A DNA stretch of 64,000 nucleotides from Lachnospiraceae bacterium. GTDB taxonomy: Bacteria > Bacillota > Clostridia > Lachnospirales > Lachnospiraceae. The DNA is taken from assembly GCA_017484135.1 (NCBI GenBank), contig JAFUTQ010000059.1:79414-143413 (forward strand), read 5' to 3'. Of the stretch, positions 1 through 9,626 are shown one piece after another. The notes below the pieces were generated by a model. That model was given only the letters and a program-made list of their open reading frames with translations. It did no database searches and was not told the origin of the DNA. The translations under genes and the position numbers were made by a program. How positions within the stretch are numbered: position 1 is the first letter of the stretch; every line of letters starts with the position of its first letter.

Positions 1-509
1 CTGCCGGTAATGTGCGTTTTCCGGTACGGATTTTTCACATTTTAAAATCGTGTAATATTTGCCTGCATCCCGTTTCATGTCCTCCGCCGTTATCCGAAAA
101 TCCGTGTGCTGCGTGAGATAGTCCCGCACCTCTGCCAGCCCGGACTGGGGCTGCAGGAGCATGACGGAGAGCTTTTCAGTCACTGCCCTGCCCTGCCCCA
201 GTATCCGCAGCATCAGCGTGCCGCCCATTCCGGCGATGATGATCTGCGATACCTCTCCCGGTGCGAGTGCCGTAAGACCGTCCGATTGTCTCACCTCTAT
301 GTACGGAGTCAGTCCTGCCTCCCGAATATGCTCCTCTGCCCGCTGCAGCGGTCCCTCGTTAATGTCCATGGCAATGGCATGCGCGACCCGCCCGCTTTCC
401 ACCAGATAAATGGGCAAATATGCATGATCGGTGCCGATATCAGCCACTGCCCCGCCGGGTTCTGCCAGATCTGCCAGCGCCTGCATGCGCGGGGATAACC
501 GATACTGCA

Positions 510-510
<1 letters not shown>
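1..510 (-). CDS. trmK: tRNA (adenine(22)-N1)-methyltransferase TrmK, C-terminus cut by window edge
   Basis: This is the first 170 residues of a class I SAM-dependent methyltransferase; the rest lies beyond position 1. The SAM-binding motif ADIGTDHAYLP is near residue 22, and IAGMGG near residue 90 is typical of TrmK (YqfN), which methylates N1 of A22 in tRNA. The ATG at 510 overlaps the rpoD stop (TGATG), so the two are translationally coupled. The order rpoD-trmK is the usual one in Firmicutes. Confidence 0.9.
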
Positions 511-1721
<1,211 letters not shown>

Positions 1722-1739
1722 GTTTGTTCCTTTTACCAA

Positions 1740-3530
1740 TTATTTGCATTTATTCGTCGGAATATGCATTTTCTCAATCTGATCCAATGCCCTACGCTCG
1801 TTGAGCAGCCGCTGCGTGTCTGTCATGTCCCCGGGGGGCATGCGTCCGCTTTGCGCTTCCATGCTTTTTTTCTTGACTTTTGTCAGATTTTGCCTGACTG
1901 CTTTTTCCCATGCCTCGGGGGAATCAAATTCCTGCAGGCGTGCGTGAAACAGCTCTGCCACCTCCCGCTGCTGGTCTTCATCCTCAAACTGATCGATGAT
2001 CTGTGCCGGATTGACGGCGTGACGCTTCAGCTGCTCGTAGAGAAGCGCCGCAGTCTTTTGAAACACCGCTCCGGTAAAGTCCTCCGGCGTGAGGATGTCT
2101 TTGAGGCTGTCATACAATGCCTCATTTTCCGCCATCCATGTGAGCAGCAGTCTCTGCGCCAGATGGATGCCATCCTCCTTTTGATGCTTTTTCTCACTCC
2201 GTCCGCTTTTTAACGGGGTTCGCTCCCTGACCAGTCCTCCCTGTGTGCCGTAGTGGTCTACCAGCTTTCGGAGATTTTCATACCCCATGCCGTATTTTTG
2301 GGCAACCGCATCGATGTAGTTGTTTCGCTCAAGCTCCTCCGTAAAGGTCAGCAGCTTTCTGGCGGCTTCGTTTGCGAATTTTGTCCTTCCGTCCGGATCC
2401 TTCATGTCGAATTCCTGCTCGAGGATTCGGATTTCGAACAGAAAGCTGTTTTCCGCTGCATCAATCCGCTTCTGATATTCCTCCGCGCCCAGCGCCTTGA
2501 TAAATTCGTCCGGATCCTTGTGGGGCCTCATGTCAATCACCCTGGCGGTAAGCCCCACCTCCCGGAGCATGGGAATTGCCCGCAGTGCTGCGTGAATGCC
2601 TGCCCCATCGCTGTCAAAGGTCAGATAGACCTCTTTGGTATAGCGTCTCAGCAGACCGGCATGTCCGGCGGTAAAGGCTGTGCCGAGAGATGCCACCGCG
2701 TTATCAAAGCCTGCCTGATGCAGGGCGATCACATCCATATATCCCTCGCAGAGCAGAATCTGCGGCTTTTTGCTGTGTCTCGCCAGATGCAGGCCGTAGA
2801 GGTTTCGGCTTTTGTCAAAAATTCTGGTCTCCGGAGAGTTTAGGTATTTTGGCTCTCCCTCTCCCATGACGCGCCCGCCAAAGCCGATTACCTTGCTGTG
2901 GATATCCATAATGGGAAACATGGCACGGTTCCAGAATTTGTCATGGGCTCCGCTTTTTTCATCATAGCTGATGAGCCCGGATTCTCTTAACAGTTCGTCC
3001 GGGTAGCCCTTTTTTCTCAGATAGCGGTACAAATCGTCCCGGTATTTGTCGGAATAGCCCAGCCCGAACTTTTTCATGGTTTCGTCGGTGAGCGCGCGTT
3101 TTCTGAAATAAGAAAGCGCCTGCCCGCCGTTTTCGCTGCGCAGGAGCGTGTAATAATACTTTGCCGCTTCGCGGTTTACCTCAAAAAGCTGTGCGCGGCG
3201 GTCAGCCTCCTGTTTTTCCCGGGGGCTCTGCTCCCGTTTGGGCAGCTCGACGCCGGTACGCTCCGCAAGGGTCTGTACGGCCTCGGGAAATGTGAAATTT
3301 TCATATTGCATCAGGAAGGTAAATACGTTTCCTCCTGCCCCGCAACCGAAGCAGTAGTACATCTGCTTTGCGGGAGATACCGAAAAGGATCCGGTTTTTT
3401 CATTGTGAAACGGGCAGAGCCCGAAATAGGTGCTTCCTTTTTTGGTCAGTTTGACGTAGCCGGAGATGATGTCCACAATGTCACTGCGGGAGCGTACCTC
3501 CTCTACGATGTCCTCCGAATAACGTGCCAT
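1740..3530 (-). CDS. dnaG: DNA primase DnaG
   Basis: Makes RNA primers for replication; 596 aa, normal length. The N-terminal CHC2 zinc finger (CPFH, then CFGC about 20 residues later) is followed by the primase core. The TOPRIM domain shows CEGYMD and DSDGAG as metal-binding residues. The C-terminal part (from about residue 430) is the helicase-interaction region. The ATG at 3530 is preferred over one at 3548 because AGGTGA lies 7 nt upstream; the dgt stop lies in the same spacer. Confidence 0.97.
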   Translation of the reverse strand: MARYSEDIVEEVRSRSDIVDIISGYVKLTKKGSTYFGLCPFHNEKTGSFSVSPAKQMYYCFGCGAGGNVFTFLMQYENFTFPEAVQTLAERTGVELPKREQSPREKQEADRRAQLFEVNREAAKYYYTLLRSENGGQALSYFRKRALTDETMKKFGLGYSDKYRDDLYRYLRKKGYPDELLRESGLISYDEKSGAHDKFWNRAMFPIMDIHSKVIGFGGRVMGEGEPKYLNSPETRIFDKSRNLYGLHLARHSKKPQILLCEGYMDVIALHQAGFDNAVASLGTAFTAGHAGLLRRYTKEVYLTFDSDGAGIHAALRAIPMLREVGLTARVIDMRPHKDPDEFIKALGAEEYQKRIDAAENSFLFEIRILEQEFDMKDPDGRTKFANEAARKLLTFTEELERNNYIDAVAQKYGMGYENLRKLVDHYGTQGGLVRERTPLKSGRSEKKHQKEDGIHLAQRLLLTWMAENEALYDSLKDILTPEDFTGAVFQKTAALLYEQLKRHAVNPAQIIDQFEDEDQQREVAELFHARLQEFDSPEAWEKAVRQNLTKVKKKSMEAQSGRMPPGDMTDTQRLLNERRALDQIEKMHIPTNKCK

Positions 3531-3532
3531 GT

Positions 3533-4540
3533 CTAATTCACCTGCCATGCTTTCGGAACGAAAAATTCCGAAAATTTTGCAATCGCGTACTGATCGGTCA
3601 TGCCGGATATGTAATCACAAACGATCCGCTGGGGATCCTCCCCTGCTGCGATCATCCCGGTATACTGCGGGGGCAGCTCCTCCGGGTGCCCGATGTAGTA
3701 CGAAAACAGCCGATTTAATACCTCCTCGACCTTTTTTTCCTCTGCTTTGGCGGTCGGATTGGTATAGACGTTCTGAAACATAAAGCTTCTGAGTCCACTC
3801 ATGGCCTCATAGGCCTCCTCGGACATGATGATGTCGTTTTTGTCCAGGCTGCTGGTAATGATGTTGTGAATCAGAAAATCCAGCCGTTTGCCCGAATCTG
3901 CGCCGATGGCGCGGCGGATTTCCAGGGGAATGTCCTCCTCGGTCATGATTTTCGCCCGGATCGCATCATCGATATCATGGTGTATGTATGCGATTTTGTC
4001 GGAAAACCGGACGATCTTTCCCTCCAGCGTATGGGGCATGGTGCTGGTCTGGTGATTTAAGATTCCGTCCCGCACCTCCCAGGTGAGGTTTAAGCCCTGC
4101 CCGTTTTTTTCCAGCCGTTCCACGATGCGGACGCTCTGCTCGCTGTGCCGGAAGCCGCCTTTGCAGAGGCGGTTTAATACGCGCTCACCGGCATGCCCGA
4201 AGGGGGTATGTCCCAGATCGTGTCCCAGCGCGATGGCTTCTACCAGATCTTCGTTGAGCCGGAGCGCCTTGGCTATGGTTCTGGCATTCTGGGACACCTC
4301 TAAGGTGTGGGACATGCGGGTGCGATAGTGATCTCCTTTGGGGGTAAGAAATACCTGTGTCTTGTTTTTGAGTCTCCGGAAGGCTTTGCAATGCAGGATT
4401 CTGTCCCGATCCCTCTGATAGACCGGACGGATATCGCACTGTGGCTCCGGTTTGTCACGCCCTTTGGAATTTACGCTCAAAGATGCATAGGGACTGAGCA
4501 TTTCCCGTTCCATCTGCTCCATTCGTTCCCGAATTGTCAT
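3533..4540 (-). CDS. dgt: Deoxyguanosinetriphosphate triphosphohydrolase-like HD protein
   Basis: Predicted dNTP triphosphohydrolase, 335 aa. The HD-superfamily metal site is visible as RTRMSHTLEV (first His) and GHDLGHTPFGHAGE (His-Asp pair with downstream His residues). The short form without the long insert resembles clostridial Dgt-like proteins found before dnaG. GGAG lies about 9 nt before the ATG. It is the first gene of the dgt-dnaG-rpoD-trmK run, which suggests a link between dNTP pools and replication, but the substrate is inferred from the family only. Confidence 0.88.
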   Translation of the reverse strand: MTIRERMEQMEREMLSPYASLSVNSKGRDKPEPQCDIRPVYQRDRDRILHCKAFRRLKNKTQVFLTPKGDHYRTRMSHTLEVSQNARTIAKALRLNEDLVEAIALGHDLGHTPFGHAGERVLNRLCKGGFRHSEQSVRIVERLEKNGQGLNLTWEVRDGILNHQTSTMPHTLEGKIVRFSDKIAYIHHDIDDAIRAKIMTEEDIPLEIRRAIGADSGKRLDFLIHNIITSSLDKNDIIMSEEAYEAMSGLRSFMFQNVYTNPTAKAEEKKVEEVLNRLFSYYIGHPEELPPQYTGMIAAGEDPQRIVCDYISGMTDQYAIAKFSEFFVPKAWQVN

Positions 4541-4682
4541 GCTGCACTGCTCCTTCGCTCAATAGATTCTAATATCTCTACTATGATTATTCTGCGTATT
4601 TTGCTTTTTTCCTTTTTTCGTGTGATGGTGGCTGGCAGCAAAAGCGTAAAAAAATCTGGCAAAAAAAATTTTAAAATTTTTC

Positions 4683-4711
4683 TTGACATTCATACATAAA
4701 AACGATAGAAT
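4683..4711 (+). promoter_or_regulatory. Promoter of tRNA-Leu(CAG)
   Basis: Consensus-like sigma-A promoter: TTGACA at 4683-4688, 17-bp spacer, TAGAAT at 4706-4711. It lies 12 bp before the tRNA 5' end. Confidence 0.85.
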
Positions 4712-4722
4712 AACATTTGTTC

Positions 4723-4806
4723 GCAGAAGTGGCGGAATTGGCAGACGCGCAGGCTTCAGGTGCCTGTGGTAGCCATATCGTGTGGGTTCAAGTCCCATCT
4801 TCTGCA
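4723..4806 (+). tRNA. tRNA-Leu, anticodon CAG
   Basis: Class II tRNA with acceptor arms GCAGAAG/CTTCTGC, anticodon stem CAGGC/GCCTG enclosing loop TTCAGGT (anticodon CAG, codon CUG), a variable arm, T-arm with GGTTCAAGTCC, and discriminator A. CCA is not encoded. Confidence 0.93.
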
Positions 4807-4814
4807 TGAAAAGG

Positions 4815-4840
4815 CCCGGCTCAAAGCCGGGTACTTTTAT
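4815..4840 (+). terminator. Hairpin after tRNA-Leu(CAG)
   Basis: CCCGGC (4815-4820) pairs with GCCGGG (4826-4831), followed by TACTTTTAT. The T-run is short, so this may be an inefficient terminator or a processing site. Confidence 0.5.
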
Positions 4841-4936
4841 ATGCGCAGGGGCGCATGAGGAAATGTTTCGGCTGTCGTCGAATGCTCCCTGCGCGGCGAG
4901 TAGAGAGAAAATCTTCCTACTCGATTACGTGCATAC

Positions 4937-5026
4937 GGAGAGTTATCGAAGTGGTCATAACGAGCCGAACTCGAAATGCGGTTGCCTCTGTTTGGGGGCA
5001 CGTGGGTTCGAATCCCATGCTCTCCG
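4937..5026 (+). tRNA. tRNA-Ser, anticodon CGA
   Basis: Class II tRNA with acceptor GGAGAGT/GCTCTCC (one G-U pair), discriminator G, a long variable arm (GCCTC/GGGGGC) and a T-arm with GGTTCGAATCC. The anticodon loop CTCGAAA gives CGA for serine UCG. The anticodon stem CCGAA/TGCGG has an internal A-G mismatch, which is unusual. Confidence 0.85.
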
Positions 5027-5030
5027 CTCC

Positions 5031-5062
5031 CGCCGCCGGCCATGTGCCTGCGGCGTTTTTTT
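5031..5062 (+). terminator. Rho-independent terminator after tRNA-Ser
   Basis: CGCCGC (5031-5036) pairs with GCGGCG (5050-5055) and is followed directly by seven T residues. Confidence 0.88.
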
Positions 5063-5095
5063 ATGGCAGGGGTGCATAAGGAAATGTTTCAGCTT

Positions 5096-6544
5096 TTAGT
5101 ATTTCCTCCAGCATGACGGCAGAAGCAGGATCAGAATGGGGAACAGTTCCAGCCTGCCCGCCAGCATATCAAAAATGAATACACATTTGGAAAAACTGCT
5201 GTATACGGCAAAGCTGTGAGTCGGTCCCACCTGTCCGAGACCGGGACCGATGTTGTTTAACGTTGCCAGCACCCCAGTCACGTTCGTGGTAAAATCCAGA
5301 TTGTCCACCGCAACAAGAAGGGTAGACACAATCAGAAGCACCGCATAAATCGCAGCATAGGCATTGGTGGTCTTGAGCGTCTCGTCCAGAAGCGGCTGCT
5401 CATCCAGATAGAGGTTTTTCACACGCTCGGGATGGATGATGGAGCGGATCTCCTTTCCGATGGACTTGATCAGAATCAGCACGCGGGACACCTTGATGCC
5501 GCCGCCGGTACTGCCGGCACAGGCACCGACGATCATCAGAAGCACCAGAATGTTGCGCGACAGCTCCGGCCACTGATCAAAGTCCGTCGTGGAGAAGCCG
5601 CTGGTCGTGATGATGGAGGCAACCTGAAAGGCCGCATGCCGGGCGGAGGTGCGCACCGAACGATACATGGGAAAAATATTCCATGTGATCATTGCAATGC
5701 TGGTAAAAATAATCAGCAGGTAATAGCGTACCTCCTCAAAGGAGAATATTTCCTTGAAATTTGCCGCCAGAATACAGAAGTAGACATTATAATTGATGCC
5801 GCTCAAAATCATAAAGAGCGTGATCAGATTCTGCTGCAGGGGCGTAAAGGAGGCAGCGGAATCATTGTAAATTCCAAAGCCGCCGGTGCCGACGGTTCCA
5901 AAGCCCATCGTAAACGAATCAAACAGGCTCATCCCGCTCAGCAGAAAGCTGACAATCGTAATGACCGTAATCCCGATATAAATCAAGTATAAAAGCATGG
6001 CAGATGTCTGAAGCTTCGGCACGAATTTTCCCACCGACGGACCCGGGCTTTCAGCGCGCATCAGGTTGATGGAATGTGCCCCTGCCATGGGCAGCACTGC
6101 CATGATAAAGACAAACACACCCATTCCGCCGATCCAGTGTGTAAAGCTTCGCCAAAAGAGGCTTGCCCTGGAGAGCGCCTCCACATCGGACAGAATGCTT
6201 GCCCCGGTGGTCGTAAAGCCGGACACCGTCTCAAACAACGCATCCACAAAATTCGGGATCTCTTCGGTAAAGACAAACGGCAGACAGCCGAAAATACTTA
6301 AGAAAAGCCACGCAAGGGCAACGGATGCAAAGCCCTCACGGATGTATACCTGTCCGTCGCGAAAATCCGACCGCCCCGCCTTGAGCAGAAAGCCCACAAG
6401 CAGACACAGCACGATGGTAAGCATATAGGAACTGCAGATTTTGTATTCGTGATACAGCAGACCGACTGCCATCGGAAAAAGCAGAAATAACGCTTCAAAT
6501 ATCAGCACCCAGCCGATGATGTATCTTACTATTTTTAAGTTCAT
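5096..6544 (-). CDS. trkH: TrkH-family potassium uptake protein
   Basis: Membrane subunit of a Trk/Ktr K+ uptake system, 482 aa. Repeated membrane-pore-membrane units are seen; selectivity-filter-like segments include GFTTTGAS (about residue 110), GTVGTGGFGIYN and ITTSGFSTTDF, plus a glycine-rich GACAGSTGGGIK turn. The ATG overlaps the trkA stop by 4 nt (ATGA), so subunit and regulator are coupled. It is the last gene of the kinase-EAL-trkA-trkH run. Confidence 0.95.
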   Translation of the reverse strand: MNLKIVRYIIGWVLIFEALFLLFPMAVGLLYHEYKICSSYMLTIVLCLLVGFLLKAGRSDFRDGQVYIREGFASVALAWLFLSIFGCLPFVFTEEIPNFVDALFETVSGFTTTGASILSDVEALSRASLFWRSFTHWIGGMGVFVFIMAVLPMAGAHSINLMRAESPGPSVGKFVPKLQTSAMLLYLIYIGITVITIVSFLLSGMSLFDSFTMGFGTVGTGGFGIYNDSAASFTPLQQNLITLFMILSGINYNVYFCILAANFKEIFSFEEVRYYLLIIFTSIAMITWNIFPMYRSVRTSARHAAFQVASIITTSGFSTTDFDQWPELSRNILVLLMIVGACAGSTGGGIKVSRVLILIKSIGKEIRSIIHPERVKNLYLDEQPLLDETLKTTNAYAAIYAVLLIVSTLLVAVDNLDFTTNVTGVLATLNNIGPGLGQVGPTHSFAVYSSFSKCVFIFDMLAGRLELFPILILLLPSCWRKY

Positions 6545-7902
6545 GTCTCTAAGATATCCTTTATGTCATTGTATTGGTTGCGAATCGACAGTATCAGTAC
6601 GTTGTCCCCGACCCGAATCTCATCCCTTCCGGTGGGAATCAAAACACGCTCGTTTCTGGTAATGGAACAGATGATCAGGTCGGGTTTTAGGTTCAGCTGC
6701 GAGAGCGGAACATTCGTTACCGGTGAGTTTTCTGTGATAAAATACACCAGTGCTTTGGCTTTTTTATTCTTCAGCGGGAAGATATTTTCAATATTCCCGC
6801 CGGTGTTATGCTGCATGGAGCGCGCATATTTTACGATGTAATCCGCAGTCAGAAGCCCCGGAAACACCGCATGATCCAGCTGGATATCCTGCATGACATC
6901 ACTGTAATTTAACCGATGCAGCTTGGTAATGGTTCTGGCATGGGACACCCGTCTGGCAAAGAGCGTCAGAAGCACATTTTCCTCGTCAATCCCCGTCAGC
7001 GAAGCAAATGCTCCCACGCCGCCGAGCCCTTCCCGAAGCAAAAGCCGTTCATCGGAGCCGTCGCCGTTGATCACGACCGCCCGCGGAAGCTCCTCGTTCA
7101 GGAAATGGCAGCGTTCTTCGTCCGATTCCAGAATTTTCGTGCGCACCCCGGTTTCGAGCAGGCGTTTGGCCAGATAAAAGCCAATGGTGCTGCCGCCCAC
7201 GATCATGGCTGATTTTAGCGGATGCCGATTGACGCCCGTTTTGTAGAAAAAGTGCGTGGCATCCTTTGGGGTGGCGGACAGGATCAGCTCATCGTCCTCG
7301 GAAAGCACTTCATCCGGCGATGGAATAAAAATATCACGCTTGCGCTGGATGGCACAGATCAGGATATTGCACTTGAACTTTGTCCGGACAGATGCAACCG
7401 TCATAGAAACCAGCGGACTGTCCTTGGTTATGATCAGATGGAGCAGCTCTGTGCGCCCCCGCGCAAAGGTATCCACCGACACAGCGTCGGGATACTGAAA
7501 TTTTCTCGCAATTTCCGCCGATGCGATCAGCTCCGGATTGATGATCATTGCCAATCCCAGCTCCCGCCGCAGATAACTGGTCTCTGTGTTGTAGACCGGA
7601 TTTCGCACGCGGGCGATCGTGCGGCAGTAGCGATCCGAGCGTTTTGCCATGACGCAGCATAAAAGATTCTGTTCATCCGAGCCGGTCACCGCAATCAAAA
7701 GGTCGGTGTGTTCAATGCCCGCCCGGAGAAGCACCTGATAGTTCACGCCGTCTCCGACGATTCCCAAAACGTCCTGTTCCTCCGTAAGGACATCGATCTT
7801 GTTTTTGTCTTTGTCAATAACGACAATATTGTGTTTTTCGGCGCGCAGCTTTTCCGAGAGGGCGTATCCCACATTGCCGCAGCCGACGATGATGATGTTC
7901 AT
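6541..7902 (-). CDS. trkA: Trk system regulatory protein TrkA (two RCK modules)
   Basis: Cytoplasmic gating subunit for TrkH, 453 aa. Two tandem RCK_N/RCK_C pairs are visible: the first Rossmann motif is IIIVGCGNVGYAL at the N-terminus, the second MIVGGSTIGFYLAKRL near residue 232. The second glycine motif is less canonical (GGSTIG), which is common in the second half. AGGTTAATTT precedes the ATG. It starts 9 nt after the REC-GGDEF-EAL gene, so K+ uptake may be co-transcribed with signalling genes. Confidence 0.94.
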   Translation of the reverse strand: MNIIIVGCGNVGYALSEKLRAEKHNIVVIDKDKNKIDVLTEEQDVLGIVGDGVNYQVLLRAGIEHTDLLIAVTGSDEQNLLCCVMAKRSDRYCRTIARVRNPVYNTETSYLRRELGLAMIINPELIASAEIARKFQYPDAVSVDTFARGRTELLHLIITKDSPLVSMTVASVRTKFKCNILICAIQRKRDIFIPSPDEVLSEDDELILSATPKDATHFFYKTGVNRHPLKSAMIVGGSTIGFYLAKRLLETGVRTKILESDEERCHFLNEELPRAVVINGDGSDERLLLREGLGGVGAFASLTGIDEENVLLTLFARRVSHARTITKLHRLNYSDVMQDIQLDHAVFPGLLTADYIVKYARSMQHNTGGNIENIFPLKNKKAKALVYFITENSPVTNVPLSQLNLKPDLIICSITRNERVLIPTGRDEIRVGDNVLILSIRNQYNDIKDILET

Positions 7903-7911
7903 AAATTAACC

Positions 7912-9609
7912 TCACTCCTGTTCTATTCCATCCAGGTATAGTTCCGCAAACTCTTCCGCAGGCAGCGGCTTGGAAAAGTAATAGCCCTGTATGATTTCGC
8001 AGCCCATCTGCTTCAGATAGTCATACTGCGCTGCAATCTCCACTCCCTCCGCGATAACCGGAACCTCGAGAAATTCCGCCATATCCATAATCAGCTTTAC
8101 CATGCGGAGAGCTTTTTGATCCTCGTGAATGTGCCGGATAAAGCTGATATCCAGCTTGAGCACATCCACAGGCATGGTCGTAAGAACATTCAGTGTGGAA
8201 TATCCCGAGCCGAAATCGTCCATCTCGATCCGGAACCCATTCTCGCGGAGGGTTTCGACCGCCTCCGTGATCTGATCTGTGTCACTCGTGTAAGCGGATT
8301 CCGTAATTTCAAGCAAAAGCTGCTCCTGCGTGAGTCCATTCTCTTCTAACAAATCATTGAGAAACTCATCCAGATCCCGGTCATACAAATCAATGCGGGA
8401 TACATTCACGGAAACGGGAACTGTGATGTCGGATTCTTTTTTCCATTTCCCAAGCTGCTCTGCCACCTCCCGCCACACATAGTGATCCAGATAGCTGATC
8501 AGACCGTTTTCCTCAAAAACCGGCAGAAATACCTCGGGCTTTATCATCCCAAGCTTGGGATGTTTCCAGCGAACCAAAGCCTCTGCACTGCATATGAATG
8601 GTTCCTCTCCCGCAATGTTGTACTTCGGCTGATAGTAAACGCAAAACTGCTTCTGCTCCAATGCCTCATGCATGTCGCCGATCAGGCGCTCCATGAAAAT
8701 AGACCGATCCCTGAGCGCCATGTCATAATAGGCGATGTCCCTCATATAATTCCCGCGCAGGGTGTTGCAGGCAAACCGCGCATCAGAAAAGCGCTGCTCC
8801 ATTAGAATTTCACGCTCTACCTTTGCATAGACTCCGATGCGGAGACGCAGATGCAGGGACTTGGACAATTCGCTCAACGCCCCGTTTACCATCTGTACCA
8901 ATTCTTCGTAATTCTCATGATGCTCCAGATAAATAAAAAATGTATCGGCCTCGCTTCGACAGGCAAGCCCTTCCTTCCCCGAGAGAAATTCCCGGATCAC
9001 ATCTCCGATCACCTGAAGCACCTGATCCCCGAAGTTCCGCCCATGGATTTCATTTACGAGATGAAAATGCTCCACATTCAAAATGACCGCATCCGTCTTT
9101 AATTCGGGATTGTATTTATCCATCATTTCCGCATATTCATAGAAAAATGCCTGACTGTACAGATTTGTAAGCTCATCCCGCTCGGCAGAATAGATAAAAT
9201 TCCGGTCCTCTGAGAGTTCAATGGTCCGCATGACCCTGGCACGGATAACCTCCGGCAGCCCGTAAGGCTTCTTGATAAAATCAGCCGCTCCGAGAGTCAG
9301 GCATTTTACCTCGGAATCTCCTTCTGCGGTCAGGACAATGATCGGAATATGCTTCAGCTTTTCGTCCGCCTGCAAAATCTCCATCAACTCAAATCCGTTC
9401 ATTTCCGGCATCATGATATCCAGAAGGATCACGGAAATCATGGATGCGTTTTCCCGGATGATTTCCAACCCCTCTCTGCCGTTTACCGCATACAGGATAT
9501 TGTATTCTTCCTTCAGAATATTCCCCAGCACCTCGCGGTTGATGAACTCATCCTCAACAATCAGGACGAAACGCCTGATCTTTTTTTTGTCATTGAATTT
9601 CGTTTGCAT
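7912..9609 (-). CDS. Response regulator with degenerate GGDEF and intact EAL domain (c-di-GMP phosphodiesterase)
   Basis: A 565-aa protein: REC domain (residues about 15-135; LIVEDE acidic pocket, phospho-acceptor in LLDIMMPEM, KKPYG lysine), GGDEF-like domain (about 145-290) and EAL domain (about 305-555). The GGDEF signature is replaced by SEADTF, so cyclase activity is unlikely. The EAL site looks intact: EALVRWKHP, EITES, DDFGSGYS, AEGVE. It probably breaks down c-di-GMP under phospho-control. The hybrid kinase ends 17 nt upstream and is the obvious phosphodonor. Confidence 0.9.
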   Translation of the reverse strand: MQTKFNDKKKIRRFVLIVEDEFINREVLGNILKEEYNILYAVNGREGLEIIRENASMISVILLDIMMPEMNGFELMEILQADEKLKHIPIIVLTAEGDSEVKCLTLGAADFIKKPYGLPEVIRARVMRTIELSEDRNFIYSAERDELTNLYSQAFFYEYAEMMDKYNPELKTDAVILNVEHFHLVNEIHGRNFGDQVLQVIGDVIREFLSGKEGLACRSEADTFFIYLEHHENYEELVQMVNGALSELSKSLHLRLRIGVYAKVEREILMEQRFSDARFACNTLRGNYMRDIAYYDMALRDRSIFMERLIGDMHEALEQKQFCVYYQPKYNIAGEEPFICSAEALVRWKHPKLGMIKPEVFLPVFEENGLISYLDHYVWREVAEQLGKWKKESDITVPVSVNVSRIDLYDRDLDEFLNDLLEENGLTQEQLLLEITESAYTSDTDQITEAVETLRENGFRIEMDDFGSGYSTLNVLTTMPVDVLKLDISFIRHIHEDQKALRMVKLIMDMAEFLEVPVIAEGVEIAAQYDYLKQMGCEIIQGYYFSKPLPAEEFAELYLDGIEQE

Positions 9610-9626
9610 ATGTATTCTCCCTCTGC

